DNA of 27,792 nucleotides from Bacteroidales bacterium UBA5072 (GTDB lineage: Bacteria > Bacteroidota > Bacteroidia > Bacteroidales > UBA10428). The DNA lies in NCBI GenBank assembly GCA_002415855.1, contig DIAS01000054.1, forward strand, positions 1 through 27,792, given 5' to 3'. Below the pieces are notes generated by a model that searched no databases, was not told the DNA's origin, and saw nothing but the letters and a program-made list of their open reading frames with translations. This document shows, one piece after another, positions 16,881 to 24,332 of the stretch; the first letter of the stretch is position 1; every line of letters starts with the position of its first letter. The position numbers and the translations under genes are program-made.

Positions 16881-17888
16881 TTACTTTCTGACAATGAGCG
16901 TTGTGCGGGTTGTATCGAATTGCAACCCCGCTACCAGTTCGAGTTCCCTGAGGATTTCATTTAAGGGCTGATTCTGAAACTCAGCTGTAATTTCCTCATT
17001 GATAGCGGTTTCAAATGACAGTTCCTTCCTGAAGTGGCGGGCAATATCGATAAGAGCAGAATCAATCGGAGTTTCTTCGAATATCAGGTGACCTGTTTTC
17101 CAGGAGAGGGTATTCACCGGGATTCCATCTTCTACTCCGATCTCATTTCTTTCAGGCAGGATATACCCGGAGTGATTTGCGGAAATGCTAATTTTATTAT
17201 GGTTGTCATCCCTGGAGGATAACAATACTGTGCCTGAAATAACTGATACCTTCACGGTTCCATCTTCCTCTCGAACAGCAAACTTTGTCCCTGTGACCTC
17301 TACAACAGATTCATTAATAAACACCCTGAAAGGACGAGTAGCGTCCGGTAAAACGCTAAACAAAGCCTCTCCTTCCAGGATCACATCGCGTGATTTTCTG
17401 CCAAAATCATTCCGGTAGATTAATTTTGAATCAGCATTTAAGGTAACCAACGAACCATCAGGTAAGTGAAGATCCTTGAAATGATCTTCCGCGATCAGGG
17501 AGGTAAAACTGTTGTCTTTGTTGCCGTAGGAAGTAATAACTTTATAAAATCCGATGGAAAGCCCAAACGTCAGTACTACAAGGGCAGCAATCCGGATGAA
17601 ATATCTCTGCCAGGATACCCTGTGATACCTTCCCGGTACTGAAAGGCCAATTCTTGAACGAACAAGGCCCCAATCCGATTCAGTATCGATCTGTGCAAAA
17701 ATACCTGTATCCACGGCTTCTTCCCATATCTTCCGTATGATCTGGTATTCCTCAAAAATGTGTGGATTTTTGGCGATTTGATCTTCAAAAACCCGGTCAT
17801 CGGCAGAAGCAGCTGTACTGGTGAGTTTTCTTACGAAATGTTTAATAAGCATGTTTTTAAAATCCATACTAAATCGTTTATAAGACAT
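16881..17888 (-). CDS. FecR-family anti-sigma factor / signal transducer
   Basis: 335 residues. A cytoplasmic N-terminal part (about 1-94) is followed by one membrane helix (about 95-118), a periplasmic FecR domain (about 130-225: HLPDGSLVTLNADSKLIYRNDFGRKSRDVILEGEALFSV, VVEVTGTKFAVREEDGTVKVSVISGTV) and a C-terminal DUF4974 domain (about 262-333: LSWKTGHLIFEETPIDSALIDIARHF). The family spans the inner membrane, binds its cognate ECF sigma factor and receives a signal from an STN domain. The first ATG (17888) is used; ATG at 17867 (MDFKNMLIKHF) is equally possible and closer to typical FecR starts. It follows the sigma gene by 97 bp and precedes the STN gene by 13 bp. Confidence 0.93.
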   Translation of the reverse strand: MSYKRFSMDFKNMLIKHFVRKLTSTAASADDRVFEDQIAKNPHIFEEYQIIRKIWEEAVDTGIFAQIDTESDWGLVRSRIGLSVPGRYHRVSWQRYFIRIAALVVLTFGLSIGFYKVITSYGNKDNSFTSLIAEDHFKDLHLPDGSLVTLNADSKLIYRNDFGRKSRDVILEGEALFSVLPDATRPFRVFINESVVEVTGTKFAVREEDGTVKVSVISGTVLLSSRDDNHNKISISANHSGYILPERNEIGVEDGIPVNTLSWKTGHLIFEETPIDSALIDIARHFRKELSFETAINEEITAEFQNQPLNEILRELELVAGLQFDTTRTTLIVRK

Positions 17889-17985
17889 TTATATAGAAAA
17901 ATTCACTTACTCTTTTTTATTGTTTTGTTATCAACAATTTATTAAATGGCTAATTATAAGATACTTAATATCGCTTATTCTTTTT

Positions 17986-18570
17986 TCACAATTTCCCCTG
18001 TGCCGGAATATAATCAGCAAGCTTTTTCCGTAGTATCTTGAGCGCTTTGCTGATTTGTGTTTCCACGGTCCTTTTGGACAGGTTTAATTGTCTGGCAATG
18101 TCTTCATTTTTAATACCTTCCAGCCTATTCATCTTGAAAATTCTCTGACACCTGGCAGGCAAATGTTCAATAACCTCATAAATTCGCTGTTGTAATTCAA
18201 CAGTATTCATTTCACTTTCAAGGTTCTCCTCACCGTCCCGTTCGATGTCAATGTTTTTAAGATGTTTATCCTGAATACTTTTCTGATTTATATAATTAAT
18301 GCAGCAATTATAAACTGACCGGTATAAATAGGATTTGACCGAAATGTCGATGGAAAGAGACAGCCGTTTTTCATAAAGCCTGACGAAGAAATCCTGAACA
18401 ATCTCACGGGCTACATCCACATCCGAAACATACCTGCAGGCATAGGCCACCAGTGGTGCATAATAATGTTTGAACAGCCCTTCAAATTCAGTAATGCTGT
18501 CTGATCCTGCCGGATTATTGCCTGATTTTATTTTGTTATCCAATTTATTGTAAAAATCCCGGGGTGACAA
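17986..18570 (-). CDS. FecI-type ECF sigma factor
   Basis: 194 residues. Region 2 is at about 27-95 (FEGLFKHYYAPLVAYACRYVSDVDVAREIVQDFFVRLYEKR) and region 4 at about 128-185 (LPARCQRIFKMNRLEGIKNEDIARQLNLSKRTVETQISKALKILRKKL), the form typical of the Bacteroidota FecI-like expansion. It should transcribe its own fecR/STN/MG2 operon when released by FecR. There is no ATG before region 2: the first possible start is TTG at 18570, with a second TTG at 18543, and an in-frame stop lies just upstream (18592-18594). A -7-like box (minus-strand TAGCTTTG, 18568-18575) overlaps the first TTG; if it is used, translation would have to start at the second. Confidence 0.92.
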   Translation of the reverse strand: MSPRDFYNKLDNKIKSGNNPAGSDSITEFEGLFKHYYAPLVAYACRYVSDVDVAREIVQDFFVRLYEKRLSLSIDISVKSYLYRSVYNCCINYINQKSIQDKHLKNIDIERDGEENLESEMNTVELQQRIYEVIEHLPARCQRIFKMNRLEGIKNEDIARQLNLSKRTVETQISKALKILRKKLADYIPAQGKL

Positions 18571-18619
18571 AGCTACAAAAATCAGGTTAAATTATGACAC
18601 AACAGCTGCAGAAGAATGA

Positions 18620-18650
18620 TTGTTTGATAATCTCATGAATACTATATTTG
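18620..18650 (+). promoter_or_regulatory. Bacteroidota promoter of the lactonase gene
   Basis: TTG (18620-18622) and TATATTTG (18643-18650), spaced by 20 bases, match the -33/-7 pattern. This places transcription start near 18656, so the coding start should be the ATG at 18674, not the longer open frame that begins at 18620. Confidence 0.55.
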
Positions 18651-18673
18651 TATTACCGAATAAAAAAAAAGCC

Positions 18674-19870
18674 ATGCGTAACCTCATCCTGATTATGACG
18701 CTCCCGACCTTGTTAAGCCTTCCTGTGATGTCATGTAAAAAAGGACAAGATAAGAACCTGATACAAAATCCTTTGCCTGATACTTCCGGGCCGATCCTTT
18801 ACGTGGGTACCTATACTGAAAAAGAATCGCACGTCGATGGCAAGGCCACCGGGATATACGTTTACCAGCTTGAAATGGCCACCGGCCGGTTGTACTATAT
18901 CAGCACCTCACCGGAAACCACCAACCCTTCCTATATTGATGTGGACCCGGCGGGCAGGTGCCTTTATGCTGTAAATGAAACCGGAGCCAGCCAGGGGCAG
19001 CCTTCCGGTACGATTTCCGCATACCGCTTGGCCATGAAGGGCAAAGAACTGGAATTCATTGATACCGTTTCTTCCTGTGGCAATTATCCCTGTTATCTCC
19101 AGGTGGAAAGATCCGGTAAATATGTGATGACTGCAAATTATGGCAGCGGCACTGTCGCGCTTCTCCCGATCCGTCCGGATGGGAGTCTGGGTAATGCCCT
19201 ATCAGTTGACCGGCATACTGGCAAGGGACCTTCACCGAACCAGGAGGCAGCGCATGCACACATGATCACGATGCCGGAAAGCAGCCCTTTCGTGTACTCC
19301 TGTGATCTGGGAACAGACCATATCTATATCTATAAACTGGATGCAATTGGTGACAGGCTTCTGGCCGCAGGGGATCCGTATGCAACCCGACCGGGTGCAG
19401 GTCCGCGTCATCTGGCCTGGCACCCCTTCAAAAGCCTGGCCTATGTCGTCAACGAACTCAACGGTACCATCGAATGTATGCGTGTGGACACGCTTACTGG
19501 CGGGTTAAGCAGGTTCCAGGTCATATCCACCCTGGCCGAAGGCGATTCTCTTGATGCAGCATGTGCCGATATTCATATTACGCCGTCAGGCAAATATCTC
19601 TATGCATCAAATCGCGGCCAGTTCAATAACATCGCCATGTACACCATCCATCCGCAAACGGGTGAACTTTCCCTGATCGGACACCAGCCGACCAAAGGAG
19701 AAATACCCCGGAACTTTATCATCGATCCCACCGGAACATATTTACTGGTAGCCAACCAGAACTCGAACAATGTGGTCACCTTCCGGATTGACCAGCGCAC
19801 TGGAAAACTCATTGACATTGGTGTTGAAACAACCATTCCTACTCCGGTATGCCTGAAGTTCCTGCCATAA
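18674..19870 (+). CDS. Lactonase-family (6-phosphogluconolactonase-like) lipoprotein
   Basis: 398 residues from ATG 18674. The signal ends L-P-V-M-S-C, a plausible lipobox, so it is probably a periplasm- or surface-anchored lipoprotein. The body is a seven-bladed beta-propeller of the YbhE/Pgl lactonase family: repeated blades with P-S-Y-I-D-V-D-P-A-G-R-C-L-Y-A-V-N-E, G-K-Y-V-M-T-A-N-Y-G-S-G-T-V, the H-A-H-M-I motif, G-A-G-P-R-H-L-A-W-H-P, Y-V-V-N-E-L-N-G-T-I and A-D-I-H-I-T-P-S-G-K-Y-L-Y-A-S-N-R-G. In cytosolic members the reaction is hydrolysis of 6-phosphogluconolactone; an exported lipoprotein would act on a different lactone, so the substrate is open. It overlaps arfB by 22 bp. Confidence 0.88.
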   Translation: MRNLILIMTLPTLLSLPVMSCKKGQDKNLIQNPLPDTSGPILYVGTYTEKESHVDGKATGIYVYQLEMATGRLYYISTSPETTNPSYIDVDPAGRCLYAVNETGASQGQPSGTISAYRLAMKGKELEFIDTVSSCGNYPCYLQVERSGKYVMTANYGSGTVALLPIRPDGSLGNALSVDRHTGKGPSPNQEAAHAHMITMPESSPFVYSCDLGTDHIYIYKLDAIGDRLLAAGDPYATRPGAGPRHLAWHPFKSLAYVVNELNGTIECMRVDTLTGGLSRFQVISTLAEGDSLDAACADIHITPSGKYLYASNRGQFNNIAMYTIHPQTGELSLIGHQPTKGEIPRNFIIDPTGTYLLVANQNSNNVVTFRIDQRTGKLIDIGVETTIPTPVCLKFLP

Positions 19871-20271
19871 ACGAAAGGGATTTCTATCCGGAATTTACCT
19901 TTAATGCCACAAAAAGCAGTGGTCCAGGCGGTCAGCATGTCAACAAGGTAAGTACACGGATTGAATTGCGGTTTGATGTGGAAGCTTCCCTTATCCTGAC
20001 CGATGAGGAGAAGAAAATCATCCTGAATAGGCTGGTTGGTCGTATCAACAAGGATGGCATTCTCTCAATTGTCTCTCAAACTGAAAGGACTCAAACCGGC
20101 AACCGGCGAAAGGTCATCGAAAGGTTCTACAAAATAATAGGAATGGCCCTTGCCCCGGTAAAAAGCCGGAAGCCAACGCAACCAACAATCGCCTCCAGAT
20201 TAAAGCGACTGGAGACCAAACATTTACGATCAGAAAGGAAGGTACGGAGAAGACCTGCTTTTGAAGAATAG
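19849..20271 (+). CDS. arfB: Alternative ribosome-rescue peptidyl-tRNA hydrolase ArfB (YaeJ)
   Basis: 140 residues, normal length. The catalytic GGQ lies at 27-29 inside SSGPGGQHVNKVSTRIELRF, the signature of class-I release-factor-type hydrolases without a codon-recognition domain. The C-terminal tail is basic (RLKRLETKHLRSERKVRRRP) and is the part that inserts into the empty mRNA channel of a stalled ribosome. It releases the nascent chain from ribosomes stalled on mRNAs lacking a stop codon. The start overlaps the lactonase gene by 22 bp, so it is probably translated from the same transcript although the two functions appear unrelated. Confidence 0.95.
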   Translation: MPEVPAINERDFYPEFTFNATKSSGPGGQHVNKVSTRIELRFDVEASLILTDEEKKIILNRLVGRINKDGILSIVSQTERTQTGNRRKVIERFYKIIGMALAPVKSRKPTQPTIASRLKRLETKHLRSERKVRRRPAFEE

Positions 20272-20336
20272 TATGGTACGGGAAGGAAACCGCAGCGGTG
20301 CTGACAGGTTAACGGTAACTTTTTAAAGATCCGGTT

Positions 20337-20984
20337 TTACAATCCCAGAAACAGGATGGCTATCCCGCACAATACTATTGTTGCGCCTGCAATAACATGC
20401 TGGTACTTTTCAAGTAGTTTGAATTTTACCATTGAAGTACCTTTCACCATGAGGACCACCAGAATAATCATGGTAGAAATGGTGGTCAGGGCGAACAGCA
20501 GGGATATGAAGGCTACTGCACCAAAGTTTTGCTGGGCTGCCGGATACATCAGTATTGGTATGAGCGGCTCACAAGGCCCGAAAACAAAGATGGTAAAGAG
20601 GATCCAGAAAGTCATCTGCTTCCTGGCATTTACTTTATGATCATGATGATGTTCCCTGTTTCGCCATAACCTGTATATTCCCCAGAACATGTATGCCATA
20701 CCGAAACCGAACATCAGCCAGGCGGCAATATAACCACGTGCGGTTTCCAGGTTTTCGATTCCCGAAATGGCAATGCCCGCTGCTATTCCAATCAGACCGA
20801 TCACAATGGAACCCAGTACATGTCCAACTCCACAAAGGGCAACAATATTGACTGTTTTGACCATACTCCAGTTCTTTGTCCTTGACATGGCCACAAATGG
20901 CAAATAGTGATCGGGTCCTGCCAGTGTGTGCAAGGTTCCGATAGTCAGAGCTGTTCCGGCCAGGAATGATAGACTTTGTTCCAT
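20337..20984 (-). CDS. NicO/UreH-like metal transporter (putative Ni/Co)
   Basis: 215 residues with about six membrane helices. The first helix carries G-T-L-H-T-L-A-G-P-D-H-Y-L-P-F, equivalent to the His-x5-Asp-His metal-binding motif of nickel/cobalt transporters and UreH-like proteins; a second helix has G-V-G-H-V-L-G-S. A His-rich cytoplasmic loop follows helix three (REHHHDHK). A later helix has F-G-P-C-E-P-L-I-P. Together these match the NicO/UreH/sulfite-exporter-like class. Direction and metal are not fixed: nickel or cobalt uptake or export. No urease or hydrogenase genes are near. It is transcribed alone, convergent with arfB. Confidence 0.75.
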   Translation of the reverse strand: MEQSLSFLAGTALTIGTLHTLAGPDHYLPFVAMSRTKNWSMVKTVNIVALCGVGHVLGSIVIGLIGIAAGIAISGIENLETARGYIAAWLMFGFGMAYMFWGIYRLWRNREHHHDHKVNARKQMTFWILFTIFVFGPCEPLIPILMYPAAQQNFGAVAFISLLFALTTISTMIILVVLMVKGTSMVKFKLLEKYQHVIAGATIVLCGIAILFLGL

Positions 20985-21111
20985 CCTTTACCAGTAAGAT
21001 AAAAACGGTATTAATCTGTTATAATCCAACCACATGTAACGATATTACTAAAATTCATTTCGTGTTACTAAGATACAATATTCATTTAAAATACCAAATC
21101 ATTCGTTTGCT

Positions 21112-21119
21112 TATCTTTG
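21112..21119 (+). promoter_or_regulatory. -7 promoter element for the methionine sulfoxide reductase gene
   Basis: TATCTTTG is a perfect TAnnTTTG match 31 bp before the ATG at 21151, giving a leader of about 25 bases. The -33 element is not clear. Confidence 0.4.
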
Positions 21120-21150
21120 AACACTAAAACCTCAATTAAAATCCTTTTTC

Positions 21151-21609
21151 ATGTTGGAACAGAAAACTGCCAGATACGAAAGAATCCAGAGGCAGCTCCG
21201 TGAGCTGATGGTAAAAAGCGAGCATGCGTTGTCACGCATGGCCACGATCAATGCATTATTGTATCACAAAATGGATGGTTTTTTTTGGGTGGGCTTTTAT
21301 TTACTGCATGACGGCAAGTTATTGGTCGGGCCCTACCAGGGCCCGCTGGCCTGTCTCGAATTGCCGAGGGACAAAGGTGTTTGCTGGGCTGCAATAAACC
21401 GCAGGACGTCGGTAGTGGTACCTGATGTTGACAATTTTCCGGGGCACATTGCCTGTGATTCCCGGTCGAAGTCGGAGATTGTAATACCTGTAAGGGACAA
21501 AGGCAACAACATAATTGGAGTGCTTGATATTGACAGCAACCTGAAGAATAATTTTGATCAGGCAGATGCCGGGCAGCTCGAAAAGATCGTCGCAATGCTT
21601 TATGCCTGA
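21151..21609 (+). CDS. msrC: Free methionine-(R)-sulfoxide reductase (GAF domain)
   Basis: 152 residues, a single GAF domain. It reduces free methionine-R-sulfoxide, protecting the methionine pool from oxidation in the cytosol. The three family cysteines are all present at Cys68 (GPLACLEL), Cys78 (DKGVCWAA) and Cys102 (GHIACDS), with the flanking family motifs FFWVGFYLL, GPYQGPLAC, FPGHIACDS.SKSEIVIPV and IIGVLDIDS. This distinguishes it from signalling GAF domains. It is monocistronic and ends 12 bp from the end of the convergent CheY-like gene. Confidence 0.93.
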   Translation: MLEQKTARYERIQRQLRELMVKSEHALSRMATINALLYHKMDGFFWVGFYLLHDGKLLVGPYQGPLACLELPRDKGVCWAAINRRTSVVVPDVDNFPGHIACDSRSKSEIVIPVRDKGNNIIGVLDIDSNLKNNFDQADAGQLEKIVAMLYA

Positions 21610-21621
21610 AGCAATAAACCG

Positions 21622-21993
21622 TCAGATCTTGCTATACAGTTTCAGTAATTCGGCGATCTTGTCGATGGAATAGGGTTTTACCAGAGTCTGATTAAAGCCC
21701 TGCCTGGTGCAATCCTCAGCGAATATTCCGGGATTATGGGCGGTCAGGGCAATTATCGGGATATTGCTTTTCGGATAAACAAAGCTTTCGCGAATGTGCT
21801 TCATGGCTTCCAGACCACTCATCACAGGCATCTCAATATCCATGAACACCAGGTCAATGTCATTATACCTTTCGAGTGCTTCCAGGGCCTGTTTTCCGTT
21901 TTCGACTTCAATGAATTCGTGACCAAGGCTTTTAAGTATCTCAGACACCAAAAACCGGTTTGAATAATAATCATCAGCAACAATAATCTTCAT
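21622..21993 (-). CDS. Single-domain CheY-like response regulator
   Basis: 123 residues from ATG 21993; the frame extends to a GTG at 22011, but an AAAGGA ribosome-binding-like sequence sits ideally before the ATG. It is a stand-alone receiver: acidic D7/D8, phospho-acceptor D52 (VFMDIEMPVMSG), T84 (IALTAH), K106 (LVKPYS). There is no output domain, so it acts by protein contact or as a phosphate relay. The receiver type (YSNRFLVSEILKSLGHEFIEVENGKQALEAL) resembles the receivers of hybrid kinases. It lies 59 bp after the Crp/Fnr gene on the same strand, perhaps co-transcribed. The kinase is not in the window. Confidence 0.9.
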   Translation of the reverse strand: MKIIVADDYYSNRFLVSEILKSLGHEFIEVENGKQALEALERYNDIDLVFMDIEMPVMSGLEAMKHIRESFVYPKSNIPIIALTAHNPGIFAEDCTRQGFNQTLVKPYSIDKIAELLKLYSKI

Positions 21994-22052
21994 CACACAT
22001 CCTTTTATCACAAATCAATACTCACTTTTCCCTGTTCTTTTTTCACTTATCA

Positions 22053-22730
22053 CTACCCAAGTTCGCTCAGCGTGCGGATAATCCTCATACTTTTAATCGC
22101 TACTTTTGATTCTTCGAGGCTGATAATCTTATCATTCTTAAATTCAGCGAGGGTTCTGATAAAACTCTCCTTTGTAGTTCCTGCGAGTTCAGCAAGTTCA
22201 CGCCGGGTCAAGGGAAATTCAAATTCCTCACATTTAAATATCTCATCGGCGAAGTACAGTATCACATCCGCAATTCGTCCCGGCAATTGTTTATGCGATT
22301 GTCCGATAAGCCTTTCAAAAATAAACAGCCCGTCCGTGCTGAGTTTCCTGATCACAGCAACAGCAAGTTCAGGGTTTTTCTTTAAAGCCTCATCAAAAAC
22401 CTGTCTGTCGATATAGCCAATCTCAGCAGGCAATATGGCAGATGCTGAATACTGATGATTAACATTTCCAAAGTCCGACATCAGACTGATGCAATCGCCC
22501 GGTGCGGCAATCTTGAGAATGAAATTCCGTTTGTTTCGTCCCTCCTTGTATATTTTAACCAGTCCAGACATGACATACATGATATGGGATGTTGGCGTAA
22601 ACTGCCGGAAAATCACATCGCGTTTCTGATATAACACGATCTGTGTATTATCCCTGATCTCCTTCACGTCACCGGGTAAGAGACAGTTCTTCTGGATGAT
22701 CCGTTGATTTGAAGTGTTTGGTGACGGCAT
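22053..22730 (-). CDS. Crp/Fnr-family transcriptional regulator
   Basis: 225 residues from ATG 22730. The frame is open further to ATG 22787 and GTG 22793; that N-terminal extension is hydrophobic and unlike the family, so I prefer the shorter start, with modest certainty. The cyclic-nucleotide-binding-like beta-barrel spans about 20-140 (VIFRQFTPTSHIMYVMSGLVKIYKEG..., AAPGDCISLMSDF), followed by a helix and the Crp-type winged helix-turn-helix (about 175-205: FPLTRRELAELAGTTKESFIRTLAEFKNDKIISLEESKVAIKSM). Only one Cys lies near the N-terminus, so an Fe-S cluster of Fnr type is unlikely. The effector is unknown. The gene follows pyruvate kinase on the same strand and may regulate central metabolism or respond to oxygen. 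Confidence 0.88.
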   Translation of the reverse strand: MPSPNTSNQRIIQKNCLLPGDVKEIRDNTQIVLYQKRDVIFRQFTPTSHIMYVMSGLVKIYKEGRNKRNFILKIAAPGDCISLMSDFGNVNHQYSASAILPAEIGYIDRQVFDEALKKNPELAVAVIRKLSTDGLFIFERLIGQSHKQLPGRIADVILYFADEIFKCEEFEFPLTRRELAELAGTTKESFIRTLAEFKNDKIISLEESKVAIKSMRIIRTLSELG

Positions 22731-22831
22731 ATTTTCGAGGAAAGGACTGGTACCTAAAAGTAGTAAAAAAATGTCTGCAGAAGGCATCGGCACTCAAAAA
22801 ATATTGAAATCCACACCCACAAGGCATTTTA

Positions 22832-24253
22832 TCAGTTTTTATGCAACAGCTCCAGCATGTTGTCTACCGTACTGATTTCAATAAAGGAAGCACTCTGCGT
22901 CCATTCAAAATTTCCACCCAGAACCACCACCTTGTCAGATTTTTGAAGCAGATTTCGGTTCAACAGGCTGTTTAAAGCGTGCACAATGAAATTATGGGTG
23001 GTCCCTTCGGGAATATAATCGGCATAAACTCCGAAAGACAAGGCCAGTTCACGAACGATTCGTTTGTCATAGCATTGGGCAAAAACAACTTTCCGGCCAC
23101 GGTAACAGGCAATATTCCGGATGGTTCTTCCCGTTGATGTATCCGCGATGATCGCTTTGCAATCAAGTTCCAGTGATGCCTCTACAGCTGATTTTGATAA
23201 ATAGGCTGATGTACGTGTGCTCATTACCAGCATTGGTGTAACATGCATATCACTCCTGCTTTTTTCAACTTCAAGGGCAATACGGGCCATCGTACTGACG
23301 GCTTCAACCGGATAATTCCCATCGGCTGTCTCCCCGCTCAGCATAAGAGCATCCACTTTGGAGTAAATGGCATTGGCAATATCCGAGACCTCCGCGCGAG
23401 TTGGCCTCGGGTTCTCGATCATGGAATGGAGCATCTGTGTCGCCACAATTACAGGTTTTCTTGCATCGATGCACTTGTTGATGATCATTTTCTGTATGCC
23501 GGGTATTTTTTCATAGGGAATCTCAATGGCCAGATCACCCCGTGCAACCATAATGCCGTATACAAGGGGCAGTATCTCATCCAGGTTATCAACGCCTTCC
23601 TGGTTTTCAATCTTCGCTATGATCTTAATCCGTGATTTCTGCTCATCCAGAATATGCTGAATGGCCCTGACGTCTTCTTTGCTGCGTACAAAGGAGTGTG
23701 CAATAAAATCGATGTCATGCTCGATGGCCAGTTTGATATAGTCCATGTCTTTGGCATTTAAGGCCGGCAGACTGAACCTGACTTCAGGTACGTTAACGCT
23801 CTTCTTTCCTTTGACAATACCATCGTTGGTGGCCCTGCAGATCAAAGCGTCTCCGGATTTCTCAATAACTTCAAATTCAATTTCACCGTCATCAATCAGT
23901 ATTTTTTTACCAGGATCCAGCTCTTCAACAAAATTACTGTACGTCACATAAATGCACTCAGGTGTAGTACTTTTGGAAGGATCCCCCATGATCCGGATGC
24001 TGTCACCCTTTTTAACGGCTACTTTGTAGTCAGAGGGTGTCGTCCTTATTTCAGGACCTTTTGTATCCAGAATAAGAGGAATTTTGTCCGAAACCTCCCT
24101 GACATTTTGAATGACCTTGAGCGTGTCCCCGGCAGACTGATGAGCAGTATTTAAACGGACCAGATTCATGCCGTTTTCATACAACTGCCTGATAAAATCA
24201 ACCTCGCAATGTAAATCGGAAATGGTAGCGACTATCTTAGTTTTCTTTAACAT
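22832..24253 (-). CDS. pyk: Pyruvate kinase
   Basis: 473 residues, full length. It converts phosphoenolpyruvate and ADP to pyruvate and ATP, the last step of glycolysis. Domains A, B and C are all present: KTKIVATI, DTKGPEIRT, the AKIENQEG segment with the catalytic Lys214, MVARGDLAIEI, ATQMLHSMIENPRPTRAEVSDIANAIYSKVDALMLSGETA, and a C-terminal regulatory domain from about 350. The usual N-F-S-H segment reads L-N-T-A-H-Q (34-39), which I take for a Bacteroidota-type variant because the rest is intact. A -7-like box lies 24 bp upstream on the same strand. It is divergent from xerD and close to ppdK, which runs the opposite reaction. Confidence 0.96.
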   Translation of the reverse strand: MLKKTKIVATISDLHCEVDFIRQLYENGMNLVRLNTAHQSAGDTLKVIQNVREVSDKIPLILDTKGPEIRTTPSDYKVAVKKGDSIRIMGDPSKSTTPECIYVTYSNFVEELDPGKKILIDDGEIEFEVIEKSGDALICRATNDGIVKGKKSVNVPEVRFSLPALNAKDMDYIKLAIEHDIDFIAHSFVRSKEDVRAIQHILDEQKSRIKIIAKIENQEGVDNLDEILPLVYGIMVARGDLAIEIPYEKIPGIQKMIINKCIDARKPVIVATQMLHSMIENPRPTRAEVSDIANAIYSKVDALMLSGETADGNYPVEAVSTMARIALEVEKSRSDMHVTPMLVMSTRTSAYLSKSAVEASLELDCKAIIADTSTGRTIRNIACYRGRKVVFAQCYDKRIVRELALSFGVYADYIPEGTTHNFIVHALNSLLNRNLLQKSDKVVVLGGNFEWTQSASFIEISTVDNMLELLHKN

Positions 24254-24275
24254 AAACTGTATTATAAAAATCGTG

Positions 24276-24283
24276 CAAAAATA
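24276..24283 (-). promoter_or_regulatory. -7-like promoter element for pyk
   Basis: Minus-strand TATTTTTG, 23 bp before the pyk ATG, fits TAnnTTTG. The expected -33 TTG is not at the ideal distance. It lies in the 79-bp divergent gap shared with xerD. Confidence 0.35.
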
Positions 24284-24332
24284 TCAATTAACTCCAAATA
24301 AACTATATTCACCTTAAAATTACAGTAAACAA

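Noticed and set aside
22832..24253. Pyruvate kinase possibly inactive because N-F-S-H is replaced by N-T-A-H
   Set aside because: The K214, metal-binding and PEP-binding motifs are intact and the full length is preserved, so it is more likely a lineage variant than a loss.
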